Positions 1 to 8,982 of a stretch of DNA of 64,000 bases are shown piece by piece; position 1 is the stretch's first letter, and each line of letters starts with the position of its first letter. Location of the stretch: contig JAHDHI010000013.1 in the NCBI GenBank assembly GCA_020631395.1, positions 1-64,000 on the forward strand. Reading direction: 5' to 3'. A program made the translations under genes and the position numbers. Under the pieces are notes generated by a model. The model did not search any database. It was not told where the DNA came from and worked only from the letters and a program-made list of their open reading frames with translations. The stretch is from Bizionia sp. Lineage in GTDB: Bacteria > Bacteroidota > Bacteroidia > Flavobacteriales > Flavobacteriaceae.

Positions 1-1450
1 GCTATGACAACTTGGGAGTTCGCAACCGTGTTGGTGTATGCCGGCCCTATCGCATTAACTGGTGGCGTTGCCTCAGCATCGGCCAAGGTTTCGTAATAGG
101 TCACGCTCATGTTCGTTTGTGCTCCTATGATCTCGGCATCCTTCACCGTCAAATCGAAGGTTGCGAAGCCATCCACATCATCGTCGCATGTTTCCAATGG
201 TGTCGGTGCAACTGGCACAGGCAATGGATTCACCACCAAGTTGAGTGGCGCTATAGTGGATACGCATCCCGTGGTCGTGTTCTCCAACCTAACATATATC
301 GTTTGCGTGTTCGCTGTCGTATTCAAATAAATTGGCCCTATGGCATTCACCGGTGGATTGGCTTGGGCATCTGCCAAGGTTGCGTAATAAGTAACCGTGA
401 CATCTGCTTGCCCATTGATCGCCAAGGCGTCAATCGTACTCAAGTCGAATTCGGATAGGCCATTGGTCGCATCGCCATCGTCATCGTTGTCACAAACTGC
501 ATAATCCGCCAGTGCTGGAATGACTGGCGATGGGTTTACAATCAAGTCAAAGGTCGTGTAGCCGTAGCAGGTCGGGTTCGCGTTGTCGTCCACCCTAACG
601 TGGATCGTTTGCGGGGAGCCCGTGTTGCTGTATGTAGTTGGAGTCGCTATGGCATTTGTCGAAGCATCGGCATCCGCTTGACTCTCGTAGTAGCTTACCG
701 TATAGTTAGCTGGGTTTTGAGCACCCAATATCGTTGCTTGCTGTGTCGTCAGATCGAAGACTTCAACGCCATCGTTGGACTGGTCGTCACAAACCACCAT
801 GTCCATTGGCTGCGTCGCAACCGCCCTCGGGTTCACTATCAAATTGAAAACGGCAGTAGCGGAAGCCACATAGCATGCAGAATCAGCTGCACTTTCTATT
901 CTCACGAAAATCGGTTCAGGGTTTGCTCCATTGTCATAAGGACTCGTCAATGCTCCCGTCCCTGCATCCGCACTGGCAAAATCCAAGTGATACGTCACGT
1001 TGTAATCGGCAGCTGCCTGCGCTCCCAATATCGCTGCGGTTTGCGTTTCCAGGTCGAAAGGTTCCGTTCCATCATTTGAAAAGTCATCGCAGACTTCCAT
1101 ATCCGGTGCTGGGTTGATTATTGGCTGAGGAGTTATGTTCAATGTAAATGTTTCTGTTTCATAACATCCAGATGTCAAATACTCTACTCTTACATAAATA
1201 GTTTGAGGTGTCCCTGGTACAGCGCTGGAATTATATGTCGCTGGAGTTGCTATTTCTGCAGTATCCGCATCTGCATCGGCTTGTGTTTCATGATAGGTGA
1301 CATTTAAATCTCCTGCATTTGGAGCTGACGCCAAAACCACTGGTGTATTTTGGGTTAGATCAAAAATATATGGTGGTGCTCCCGGATTGCACAAAGATAA
1401 GTCATTAGGTTCTGCATTTATAATTTCAGGAAGTACGTCTATGCATACTT
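1..1450 (-). repeat. Five tandem ~100-residue surface-protein modules
   Basis: Modules cover about 1450-1130, 1130-840, 840-540, 540-235 and 235-1 (the last cut by the window edge). Each encodes the same order of motifs: a Cys-Asp-Asp turn, an FDL strand, an Ala-rich linker with YYE and ADA, then QTIYVRV and a second Cys. The three copies nearest the edge look clearly more GC-rich than the upstream half of the gene. Confidence 0.75.
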
Positions 1451-2975
1451 CTTCCGTGTATTCGCAACCAAAGTCATCTGTCACCCTGTAAGTGAAACAA
1501 TGGGTTCCTGTCGTAGGTGGTGCCACTGTAATGACATTACCTGCCGTATTGGTTATTGAGGGGTCAGCATCCCAAGCTTCAGAAATAATTGCCGGTGTAA
1601 ATGACAATTCCGGTGGTTGTAAGGCTGGGTCGAATTCCATTCCCCATGAAAATATATTTCCATTATCAGCAGCCAAATTATCTACAATTCTGATACACCA
1701 ATCTCCATTCAACTGACTACCTAGTAGATCATCAAAATTCTCAACAGGCAAATAAGTTCCTGGAACCCATGAATTGCCAGGAGGATTGGAACCTGCTATA
1801 ACCGTAGGAGCATTACCCAACAAAACCGCAGCTCCCAATGAAAAGCAATAATCCTCTCCCACTCCTGGTGTAAGAGTTCCATCATCATTGGCACCTCCAA
1901 AATAAGTACCTCCTCCAGCTTGGTCAAACAATTGAACCTCATTTCCTTCTGGGCTTCTAATAAATATATCCAAGTCTCCAGAATATGAATGTTCTATGTT
2001 CAAACAAACGTTAATCAACTGATTGACATCTGTCAATGTTGCTGAAGAATCATAACAATCCACAGTAATACATGTGGAATATTGGGCTCCACTTCCATCT
2101 GGAAGAAACGTCAATCCACTTACAGGAGGTGTACAATCATTTAAAAATTCCACTGGAGTGACCACTCCAGTTATTGTTGTATCGTCTCCAAAGCAAATGA
2201 CGCTATCCGTAGCTTCTGTTCCGGTAAAATCTGGTTCTGTTCCGACTTGTATAACTTGATTGATCAAATTTGAATTGCTACATCCCATTGGGTCGGGATC
2301 TGTATTTGTATCACGAATGTTTAGGTTTACTATGTACACTCCTGGAGTAGCATAGGAAAAAGTTGCTGTTTGACCAGTTATGGTATTTCCGTCTCCCAAG
2401 TCCCACTCGTAAGTTGCTCCCGTTCCATCAACCGAAAACGTTCCGCTTCCTGTCAAAGTTATGTCTTCATCTGGGCAAACCCTTATATAGCCATCTCCAT
2501 TTGGAGCAGGAGTAGCTGTGTCTATTTGAGAAACTATTGTTTGACAAGGTTCAAAGCATCCCAATGTTGCTTCCCATCCAGTAACCGTTGCTGAGCCATC
2601 CGTAACGAATTCGATGGTAAGACAGCCTGTGGGATTGTCTGGAGTTGCGACGACCAAGCCTGGATTGTTTGCTGCTCCTCCGCCAGAGAATTGTCCAAAC
2701 GCTGGTGAAGCCGTGCTATCTCCATTGTAGATGGTCATGACATCATTATTTGCCTGTGTGTTGAAAGCCGTAAAATCAATTTGCATCAAGTTTCCTGCTT
2801 CATCCGGGCAAAGCGTCAAGACAAAATTCTCATTGCTTCCATAGTTTCCTGCTGTTCCTCCCGAATCATAAAAATTTCCTGAACACTGAGTAACAGTCCC
2901 AGTTTGCATCAATACATCTTGAGAGAATGCAAAACTCGATATTAATAGGAGAGATAGTATTGCTAATTTCTTCAT
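1..2975 (-). CDS. Large secreted CUB/PKD/P-domain repeat protein, C-terminus outside the window
   Basis: Open for 991 codons from ATG at 2975 to the window edge, so the C-terminus is missing. Residues 1-19 form a signal peptide ending in FAFSQ. Residues about 27-127 resemble a CUB domain, about 140-235 a PKD domain (YEWDLGDG), and about 285-450 a proprotein-convertase P-domain (NGDWCIRIVDN). From about residue 509 to the edge come five copies of a roughly 100-residue module with a CDD...FDL start, a YYE..ADA core and a TIYVRV strand. Such modules are typical of very large flavobacterial surface proteins that end in a T9SS sorting domain; that ending is inferred because it is not visible. It probably acts as a surface or secreted adhesin. 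It lies 15 bases after a small secreted protein gene, likely in one transcript. Confidence 0.85.
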   Translation of the reverse strand, partial: MKKLAILSLLLISSFAFSQDVLMQTGTVTQCSGNFYDSGGTAGNYGSNENFVLTLCPDEAGNLMQIDFTAFNTQANNDVMTIYNGDSTASPAFGQFSGGGAANNPGLVVATPDNPTGCLTIEFVTDGSATVTGWEATLGCFEPCQTIVSQIDTATPAPNGDGYIRVCPDEDITLTGSGTFSVDGTGATYEWDLGDGNTITGQTATFSYATPGVYIVNLNIRDTNTDPDPMGCSNSNLINQVIQVGTEPDFTGTEATDSVICFGDDTTITGVVTPVEFLNDCTPPVSGLTFLPDGSGAQYSTCITVDCYDSSATLTDVNQLINVCLNIEHSYSGDLDIFIRSPEGNEVQLFDQAGGGTYFGGANDDGTLTPGVGEDYCFSLGAAVLLGNAPTVIAGSNPPGNSWVPGTYLPVENFDDLLGSQLNGDWCIRIVDNLAADNGNIFSWGMEFDPALQPPELSFTPAIISEAWDADPSITNTAGNVITVAPPTTGTHCFTYRVTDDFGCEYTEEVCIDVLPEIINAEPNDLSLCNPGAPPYIFDLTQNTPVVLASAPNAGDLNVTYHETQADADADTAEIATPATYNSSAVPGTPQTIYVRVEYLTSGCYETETFTLNITPQPIINPAPDMEVCDDFSNDGTEPFDLETQTAAILGAQAAADYNVTYHLDFASADAGTGALTSPYDNGANPEPIFVRIESAADSACYVASATAVFNLIVNPRAVATQPMDMVVCDDQSNDGVEVFDLTTQQATILGAQNPANYTVSYYESQADADASTNAIATPTTYSNTGSPQTIHVRVDDNANPTCYGYTTFDLIVNPSPVIPALADYAVCDNDDDGDATNGLSEFDLSTIDALAINGQADVTVTYYATLADAQANPPVNAIGPIYLNTTANTQTIYVRLENTTTGCVSTIAPLNLVVNPLPVPVAPTPLETCDDDVDGFATFDLTVKDAEIIGAQTNMSVTYYETLADAEATPPVNAIGPAYTNTVANSQVVI

Positions 2976-2990
2976 TATTGTAGCTTTTTA

Positions 2991-3461
2991 TTATTCGTGT
3001 TGAGATTTGATTATTATAAAGTAATTGGTGTTGTCTATTCTATAAATAGCGCCACCTTTTCCAAAAAACTTAAGGTTGTATTTAAGGGGATTGAACGTGG
3101 ATGGATTGTAAGTGGTGTCCAATTTGAGATTCTCATTGTAGGAATTCATCAATCCCACTTGTGACAATGTTTGATATTTGTCATTGTTCCCAACTAGCTC
3201 CGGCATGGATCTTATCTCGATTCTATTCCTCAACAAATGTTTAAAATCCTTTAAACGTTGTGGATTGTTCAAAACATATTCATTTAATCTATTCGAAAAA
3301 ACCTCCTGCAACATTTTCGTTTCGGCAGCATTTAAAGGTGCCTTTACATTTTCTTTGTACTTGACCAAAGTCAATGCTTGTTTTCTTTGATTTTGCGCTT
3401 CGGAATTAAATGCATTTAGCGAAAACACAACTAATAAAAAATAGAGTATTCTTAATCTCAT
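2991..3461 (-). CDS. Small secreted protein of unknown function
   Basis: 156 residues. The first ~22 residues (RILYFLLVVFSLNAFNSEAQ) are a Sec signal peptide, so the product is periplasmic or secreted. The mature part is basic and mostly predicted helical at first (residues 25-90), then richer in Tyr, Asn and Phe. I recognise no domain. It is the first gene of a minus-strand pair; the large repeat protein starts 15 bases after its stop. In T9SS clusters a small periplasmic protein often precedes a big surface protein, so an accessory role is possible, but that is context only. It is divergent from folE. Confidence 0.7.
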   Translation of the reverse strand: MRLRILYFLLVVFSLNAFNSEAQNQRKQALTLVKYKENVKAPLNAAETKMLQEVFSNRLNEYVLNNPQRLKDFKHLLRNRIEIRSMPELVGNNDKYQTLSQVGLMNSYNENLKLDTTYNPSTFNPLKYNLKFFGKGGAIYRIDNTNYFIIIKSQHE

Positions 3462-3591
3462 TTCGGTATAATTTTTTAGGTTTTAAAAGTAGTGAAAAAA
3501 TAATTAACAAACTGTTAATGCTACCACCGTCTAGGTATACAACAGCTCAAATTAAAAAACTCCTACCCATAGTTATGACTTTTTTATTACT

Positions 3592-3599
3592 TATCTTTG
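3592..3599 (+). promoter_or_regulatory. -7 box (TATCTTTG) for folE
   Basis: Exact match to the Bacteroidota -7 element TAnnTTTG, 23 bases before the ATG at 3623. It lies inside a possible longer reading frame, which argues that the true folE start is the downstream ATG. No convincing -33 TTG was found at the right distance. Confidence 0.5.
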
Positions 3600-3622
3600 C
3601 CCTCTTAATTGTTTTTGAACAA

Positions 3623-4300
3623 ATGAAAATTGATAATACACAAGAAAACTACGATGACATAGGTGAAGACCACGTAGGAACATCTACAGAAACGCCTATT
3701 AGAATTGATGCTTTCAAAGCTTCGGACAAAGAGAAAATTGAGCTTATAAAAGAAGATGTAAGGCATATAATGGAAACTCTGGGCTTGGATCTAACGGATG
3801 ACAGTTTGAAAGGCACTCCCAATAGGGTTGCGAAAATGTTCGTCAATGAGATTTTTGGTGGATTAAATCCAAGAAAGAAACCCAAAGCATCTACTTTTGA
3901 CAACAAGTACAAATACGGCGAGATGCTCGTTGAGAAAAACATCACCGTATACTCGACTTGTGAGCATCACTTGCTTCCAATTGTAGGCAAAGCACACATA
4001 GCATACATATCCAATGGCTCAGTTGTCGGTCTATCCAAAATGAACCGCATTGTCGATTATTTTGCAAAAAGACCTCAGGTGCAGGAACGTTTAACGATTC
4101 AAATCGTGAAAGAACTACAAGCTGTATTGAAGACTGAAGATGTTGCTTGTGTCATAGATGCCAAACACCTTTGTGTAAATTCTAGAGGCATTAGAGACAT
4201 AGAGAGTAGCACGGTTACTTCTGAATTTGGTGGACAGTTTAAAAACAAAGAAACCAAAAGAGAATTTTTAGACTACATCAAATTAGATACTAAATTCTAA
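3623..4300 (+). CDS. folE: GTP cyclohydrolase I
   Basis: 225 residues. Converts GTP to 7,8-dihydroneopterin triphosphate, the first step of folate (and, with queE later in the window, deazaguanine) biosynthesis; cytoplasmic, normally a decamer. The zinc site is visible: Cys113 and His116 in STCEHHLLP and Cys184 in KHLCVNSRG. The frame is open upstream to 3410, but that extension encodes a hydrophobic stretch unlike the family, and a TAnnTTTG box lies inside it, so ATG 3623 is chosen; the length then fits the family. cysS follows after 15 bases, indicating co-transcription. Confidence 0.95.
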   Translation: MKIDNTQENYDDIGEDHVGTSTETPIRIDAFKASDKEKIELIKEDVRHIMETLGLDLTDDSLKGTPNRVAKMFVNEIFGGLNPRKKPKASTFDNKYKYGEMLVEKNITVYSTCEHHLLPIVGKAHIAYISNGSVVGLSKMNRIVDYFAKRPQVQERLTIQIVKELQAVLKTEDVACVIDAKHLCVNSRGIRDIESSTVTSEFGGQFKNKETKREFLDYIKLDTKF

Positions 4301-4315
4301 CAAACACATTACCAA

Positions 4316-5797
4316 ATGCAGCTTTTCCAAAATCAGCAAATTAAGATATACAATTCTCTAAGCGGAAAAAAAGAAGATTTCAAACCTATAAATGATGGCT
4401 ATGTAGGCATGTACGTATGTGGCCCTACCGTATACAGCAATGTCCATTTGGGCAATGTGAGAACATTCATGTCTTTCGACATGGTATTCAGATATTTAAA
4501 ACATTTAGGTTACAAAGTACGCTATGTAAGAAACATAACTGATGCTGGGCACTTGGAAAATGATGCTGACGTAGGCGAAGATCGCATTGCAAAGAAAGCG
4601 AGACTGGAAGAGATTGAGCCGATGGAAGTGGTACAACGTTACACTGTGGACTTTCACAACATTCTCAACACATTCAATTTTCTACCTCCTAGCATCGAGC
4701 CAACTGCGACTGGGCATATTATTGAGCAAATAGAGCTAATCAAGACCATTATCGACAATGGTTTTGCCTACGAGGTAAATGGTTCGGTCTACTTTGACGT
4801 TCATAAATTTGACGAGACAAACGACTACGGCAAGTTAAGCAAACGCAAACTCGAAGATCTAATTCACAATACTCGTGAGCTTGATGGACAAAGCGACAAA
4901 AAGAACCCTCAAGATTTTGCGCTATGGAAAAAAGCGGAACCGCAACATATCATGCGTTGGCCATCTCCTTGGAGTGATGGATTCCCTGGCTGGCATCTAG
5001 AATGTACTGCGATGAGCACCAAATATCTAGGAGAGCAGTTTGACATCCATGGAGGCGGAATGGATTTGAAATTTCCGCACCACGAATGTGAAATAGCACA
5101 GAATGAAGCTGCCAAAGGAAAAACACCGGTAAATTACTGGATGCACGCCAATATGTTAATTATGAACGGTAAGAAGATGGCCAAATCCACTGGTAACTTT
5201 ATTTTACCTACTCAAATCTTTTCTGGCGAAAATGAACACATAACAAAGGCTTTTTCTCCTAGTGTCGCTCGTTTTTTCATGTTACAAGCCCATTATCGTA
5301 GCATATTGGACTTTACAAACAATGGTTTGTTGGCTAGTGAAAAGGGTTTTAATCGTCTAATGGATGCTGTAAATGACTTAGACAATCTAAAGGCATCGAC
5401 GACCACTTCTTTTGACCTCATGGAATGGAAACAGAAATGTTACGATGCAATGAATGATGATTTCAATTCACCGATACTCATTGCCAATCTATTTGAAGCC
5501 GTAAAGCACATTAATCAAGTAAAGGAAGGTACCACTACGATTTCCTCTGAAGACCTTATCGCTTTAAAAGAAACAATGCATACTTTCGTCTATGACATAT
5601 TAGGACTTAAAGACACAAGCAATGAAGGTGTTGGAACCGATAAATTGTCCAGTGCCGTGGATTTACTCATAAAGCTAAGACAGGAAGCAAGAGCCAACAA
5701 GGACTTTGCCTTGTCTGACAAGATCAGGGATGAATTGGCCAATGTAGGCATCCAACTCAATGATGGAAAGGAAGGTACAAGCTTTACTTTGAATTAA
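4316..5797 (+). CDS. cysS: Cysteinyl-tRNA synthetase
   Basis: 493 residues, normal length for this class I synthetase, which charges tRNA-Cys with cysteine using ATP. The HIGH-type motif is HLGN at residues 44-47, and the KMSKS-type loop is KMAKS near residue 287. Zinc ligands are seen as Cys35 in CGPTVY, a Cys in WHLECTAMS and the HHECE segment. The C-terminal part is the helical anticodon-binding (DALR-type) region. It sits 15 bases after folE and 37 bases before yidD, in a housekeeping run on the same strand. Confidence 0.97.
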   Translation: MQLFQNQQIKIYNSLSGKKEDFKPINDGYVGMYVCGPTVYSNVHLGNVRTFMSFDMVFRYLKHLGYKVRYVRNITDAGHLENDADVGEDRIAKKARLEEIEPMEVVQRYTVDFHNILNTFNFLPPSIEPTATGHIIEQIELIKTIIDNGFAYEVNGSVYFDVHKFDETNDYGKLSKRKLEDLIHNTRELDGQSDKKNPQDFALWKKAEPQHIMRWPSPWSDGFPGWHLECTAMSTKYLGEQFDIHGGGMDLKFPHHECEIAQNEAAKGKTPVNYWMHANMLIMNGKKMAKSTGNFILPTQIFSGENEHITKAFSPSVARFFMLQAHYRSILDFTNNGLLASEKGFNRLMDAVNDLDNLKASTTTSFDLMEWKQKCYDAMNDDFNSPILIANLFEAVKHINQVKEGTTTISSEDLIALKETMHTFVYDILGLKDTSNEGVGTDKLSSAVDLLIKLRQEARANKDFALSDKIRDELANVGIQLNDGKEGTSFTLN

Positions 5798-5834
5798 TCA
5801 TCCTTTGATGTGAAATTGACCTAGATAGAGCATT

Positions 5835-6071
5835 ATGAAAAAGATTTTAATTTCTCCGTTCTTGTTCGTCATAAAGGTATATCAAACTTTAATTTCACCT
5901 TTTACACCAGCAACCTGTAGATATCAACCTACATGTTCTCATTACACCAAAGAAGCTTTGATTAGACATGGTCTATTCAAAGGAGGGAAATTGAGTCTTA
6001 AGAGGATATTTAGTTGTCATCCTTGGGGAGGTAGTGGTTATGACCCCGTTCCCATGGAGGATGACAACTAA
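5835..6071 (+). CDS. yidD: Membrane protein insertion efficiency factor YidD
   Basis: 78 residues, typical size. YidD is a small inner-membrane-associated protein that assists YidC/Sec-dependent insertion. Diagnostic features are the N-terminal amphipathic stretch (YQTLISPF), the three conserved cysteines in [17 protein letters not shown] and in [15 protein letters not shown], and the basic middle. It follows cysS in the same direction. Other export functions (lgt, secDF, ffh, secY) occur in this window, but only lgt is close enough for a shared transcript. Confidence 0.95.
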   Translation: MKKILISPFLFVIKVYQTLISPFTPATCRYQPTCSHYTKEALIRHGLFKGGKLSLKRIFSCHPWGGSGYDPVPMEDDN

Positions 6072-6222
6072 ATACAGCCCAATACATTTATACAGGAAAA
6101 GTCTTGTGGTTGCCAAATCACATCATTTTATTTCCAACACTTCATTCTTTGGTTAAAATCCTACTAAATCAAGCGAGATATAATATCCAAAATCATATAT
6201 TTACAGTTATAAAACTTAACTT

Positions 6223-7149
6223 ATGTACTTATTGCAATTCGATTGGAATCCGTTAACTGGAATTGACATCGTTGGAAATTTTAAAATTCATTTTTATAGT
6301 TTAATGTGGATTGTAGCGTTTGTCCTAGGGTGGCATATCATGAAGCGCATCTTCAAAAGAGACAAAATAAACATTGAATACCTAGACCCTCTTTTTATCT
6401 ACACCGTTTTGGCAACAATGTTGGGTGCCAGATTGGGGCATGTCATTTTTTATCAATCCGAATTGTTCTCTCAAGATTTCTTTAGTGTCTTTCTCCCTTT
6501 TAGATTCAATCCAAAATTCGAGTTTACTGGTTTTTCAGGATTGGCCAGCCATGGTGCAGCCATTGGAATAATAATAGGCATGTATCTTTACCGCAAGAAG
6601 TACAATTACAAATCTCTAATGTGGATTTTGGATCGCGTAGTCATTTCCGTGGCTTCTGGTGCTGTTTTCATAAGAATAGGAAATTTCATCAATTCGGAAA
6701 TAATAGGAAAAGTCACCGATTCGCCTTTGGGCGTTCGCTTTATACAAGACGAATATGGAAAAGCACAAATTACCAAACTTACAGGTATCCAAAACCCTAA
6801 GAAAGCCTACCAAGCTGTAACCAACAATCCAGATTTCCAAAATCTGTTAGAAGCAGTTCCCTTTAGGCATCCTGCACAATTGTACGAATCGTTTTGCTAT
6901 GTCTTCGTCTTTTTGATACTCGTTTACTTTTACGCCAAAACCAACAAAGGCGAACAAACTGGTTTTCTATTCGGTTTGTTCCTAGTCTTGCTATGGACCG
7001 TTCGCTTCTTTGTCGAATTCGTAAAGGAAGCCCAAAACATAGAACGCTCCGACTGGTTATTGAACACTGGACAATGGTTGAGCATTCCTTTCATTTTAAT
7101 CGGCTTCTATTTCATGTTTGTGTATAAACCGAAAACTCCCGTTAAATAA
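6223..7149 (+). CDS. lgt: Prolipoprotein diacylglyceryl transferase
   Basis: 308 residues, a polytopic inner-membrane enzyme with about seven hydrophobic segments. It transfers diacylglyceryl from phosphatidylglycerol to the lipobox cysteine of prolipoproteins, the first step in lipoprotein maturation. Family signatures seen are the SHGAAIGI segment (His-Gly region), RIGNFINSEIIGK (the conserved Arg/Asn/Glu signature) and RHPAQLYES. The lipoprotein gene that starts 5 bases after its stop is a plausible substrate. The 150 bases between yidD and lgt hold no other gene. Confidence 0.96.
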   Translation: MYLLQFDWNPLTGIDIVGNFKIHFYSLMWIVAFVLGWHIMKRIFKRDKINIEYLDPLFIYTVLATMLGARLGHVIFYQSELFSQDFFSVFLPFRFNPKFEFTGFSGLASHGAAIGIIIGMYLYRKKYNYKSLMWILDRVVISVASGAVFIRIGNFINSEIIGKVTDSPLGVRFIQDEYGKAQITKLTGIQNPKKAYQAVTNNPDFQNLLEAVPFRHPAQLYESFCYVFVFLILVYFYAKTNKGEQTGFLFGLFLVLLWTVRFFVEFVKEAQNIERSDWLLNTGQWLSIPFILIGFYFMFVYKPKTPVK

Positions 7150-7154
7150 TCCAC

Positions 7155-7652
7155 ATGAAACATTTAGCATTCATCATCCTCATATGTACTACAAGCCTAT
7201 GTCTAAGTTCATGCAAAGAGGAAAACAAGACCATCAAACAAGTAGAAGTCATTTTCACCAAAGAAGGTGAGTTGACTCTCTACAAAGGCATCAACGATAC
7301 GATTATCACCAAATTGGACATTGAAATCGCCAAAACCGATCAAGAAGTTCAAACGGGTTTGATGTACCGCAAGTCCATGAAAACCAATCAGGGAATGCTT
7401 TTTGTTTTCCCACAAATACGTGAGCGCTCCTTTTACATGAAAAACACACGCATTCCTTTGGACTTGATATTCCTAGACAACAGCAAGACCATAGTCAGCT
7501 TTCAAGAGAATGCCAAACCTTTCAACGAAGCATCCTTGCCTTCCAATTCGCCTGCTCAATTCGTTTTGGAAGTCAATGCCGGTTTTGCTGAAAAATGGTT
7601 GCTGGAAGTTGGAGACAAGATGGATTATTTTGAACTGAAGACTGGTGAGTAA
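7155..7652 (+). CDS. DUF192-domain lipoprotein
   Basis: 165 residues. The N-terminus has a lipoprotein signal peptide with Cys at about residue 20 (LCLSSCKEEN). The mature region matches the DUF192 beta-barrel fold: TDQEVQTGLMYRKSM, GMLFVF, then FYMKNTRIPLDLIFLD and a late VLEVNAGF. DUF192 proteins are small secreted or periplasmic proteins with no settled biochemical role. It starts 5 bases after lgt, so it is almost certainly co-transcribed with it. Confidence 0.9.
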   Translation: MKHLAFIILICTTSLCLSSCKEENKTIKQVEVIFTKEGELTLYKGINDTIITKLDIEIAKTDQEVQTGLMYRKSMKTNQGMLFVFPQIRERSFYMKNTRIPLDLIFLDNSKTIVSFQENAKPFNEASLPSNSPAQFVLEVNAGFAEKWLLEVGDKMDYFELKTGE

Positions 7653-7730
7653 AATCTCTAAACATATCCTTTTCAACCATTACTTTGATTACTTCTCAAT
7701 TCAATCCATTTGCCTTATTTATCAATAAAC

Positions 7731-7791
7731 AAAAAGGAACCTGCTTTTTAGAGTTATACAGAACATAACTCAAAAACACACATTCCTTTTT
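7731..7791. terminator. Nested double hairpin between convergent genes
   Basis: An outer pair AAAAAGGAA (7731-7739) / TTCCTTTTT (7783-7791) encloses an inner pair GAGTTAT (7751-7757) / ATAACTC (7765-7771) flanked by T5 and A5 tracts. It lies between the DUF192 gene (+) and the 7816 gene (-) and can serve as a bidirectional terminator. Confidence 0.6.
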
Positions 7792-7815
7792 TACTTGCAT
7801 TCATTTTAAACAATA

Positions 7816-8904
7816 CTATTCCTCTACCTCCAACAATTCAGGAGTAATTTCAATAGGTAGTTTTATTTCTTTTTTGATCTTAACGAAATGCATGGTCATT
7901 CCATTGGTATTCAAAATTGATTTGCAAAGTATCAGTTTAGGAACAATACCTTTAGAAAGCCCTATCATACCTAAACCTCCACCTAACGATGGAATATATG
8001 GAATTTTAAGCCCTTTCATTTGTGGGCCTCCCAACCACCAATTGTTTTGGAGGTGTACATTAGACCCCTGTCCCAAGACATAATTCTTTACGATTATTTC
8101 ATCTCCGTTCGTTTTGAATTTCAAGGTTCCTCTAATTGAAAAGTTCAATTCCGCTGGGTACTTACCAGCTGCAAATGAAGAAATACAAGAACCTTCGTCT
8201 ATTTGCTTGTCAAACCACGTTGCTACAGCTTTGGACTTCTCTCTTCCTGCCTTTACCACAATAATGCCTACACCATCTTCGACGCTAGTTTCAACTCCTC
8301 CAAAAGGCTGACCAACGGTAACCTCTGCTTCATCAAGTTTGAAATCAATCTCTTCGATCCCTCCTTTTTTAAAATTCAATTCGAAAACATTGTCATGAGA
8401 ACCTGAAAGTTGGCTTACATTTTTAATGATAAACTTATTGGAACCAGAAGGCTCAAGATAAAATTGATCTGCTAAAGCTTTTCCTGCAACCAACAGTTCT
8501 CCTCCTTTGTTATTACTTTTAGCAATAATACTCTCTGAACAAACGTGCCAGTTATTTTCACCTGTATAATGTCCTTGCCCAATGCATATGTCAAATTCAT
8601 CATCATTGATTGTGAGCACCCCCGTTACGGTAAAATTTAATTTACTAGGTTCATTGCTCCCTTTTGCAGTGTGTATCTTATGAGAAGCGCCATTTACAAA
8701 TTCATCATAAGTTTTGGCTGAACTTTCAGAACCATGTCTATCTGCTTTAACATTGATGACGAGATTACTTCCTTTTATACTTACTTCTACATCTTTATCC
8801 AATATTTTTTCAGGTTCATTAGTTTCCTCCTCTTTCATTTGAAAATCAAAATTTGAGAGTGTTTCTTTTGCTTTGTATTCGAAAATCAATTTGTTCTTTT
8901 CCAT
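7816..8904 (-). CDS. Internally duplicated beta-rich protein of unknown function
   Basis: 362 residues with no signal peptide or membrane segment, so probably cytoplasmic unless exported in a non-classical way. Two homologous halves are visible: residues about 20-130 and about 185-300 each run DFxhK/DExE...VEVSI, a basic-acidic segment, LNFTVTGVLTI or LNFSIRGTLKF, then GQG followed about 6 residues later by NNW (GENNWHV and QNNWWLGG). Each half is predicted mostly beta. I do not recognise the family. It is the last gene of a likely three-gene unit behind an Ntn amidase (78-base gap) and an actinoporin-like protein, so a role as partner, inhibitor or carrier for one of them is possible but unproven. 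Confidence 0.7.
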   Translation of the reverse strand: MEKNKLIFEYKAKETLSNFDFQMKEEETNEPEKILDKDVEVSIKGSNLVINVKADRHGSESSAKTYDEFVNGASHKIHTAKGSNEPSKLNFTVTGVLTINDDEFDICIGQGHYTGENNWHVCSESIIAKSNNKGGELLVAGKALADQFYLEPSGSNKFIIKNVSQLSGSHDNVFELNFKKGGIEEIDFKLDEAEVTVGQPFGGVETSVEDGVGIIVVKAGREKSKAVATWFDKQIDEGSCISSFAAGKYPAELNFSIRGTLKFKTNGDEIIVKNYVLGQGSNVHLQNNWWLGGPQMKGLKIPYIPSLGGGLGMIGLSKGIVPKLILCKSILNTNGMTMHFVKIKKEIKLPIEITPELLEVEE

Positions 8905-8982
8905 TTTGTTGTGTTTTTGTTAGTTATCTTTAATCTTCTTTATTTATATATACTTTTAATAGGTAGTCTGTTGAGATTACCA

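Noticed and set aside
12-2594. Several plus-strand open frames across the first 2.6 kb
   Set aside because: They are antisense shadows of the repeat protein on the minus strand, with no signal peptides, domains or sensible composition.
3410-3622. N-terminal extension of FolE by about 71 residues
   Set aside because: It overlaps the divergent small-protein gene, encodes an atypical hydrophobic stretch and contains a promoter box; the family length fits the ATG at 3623.
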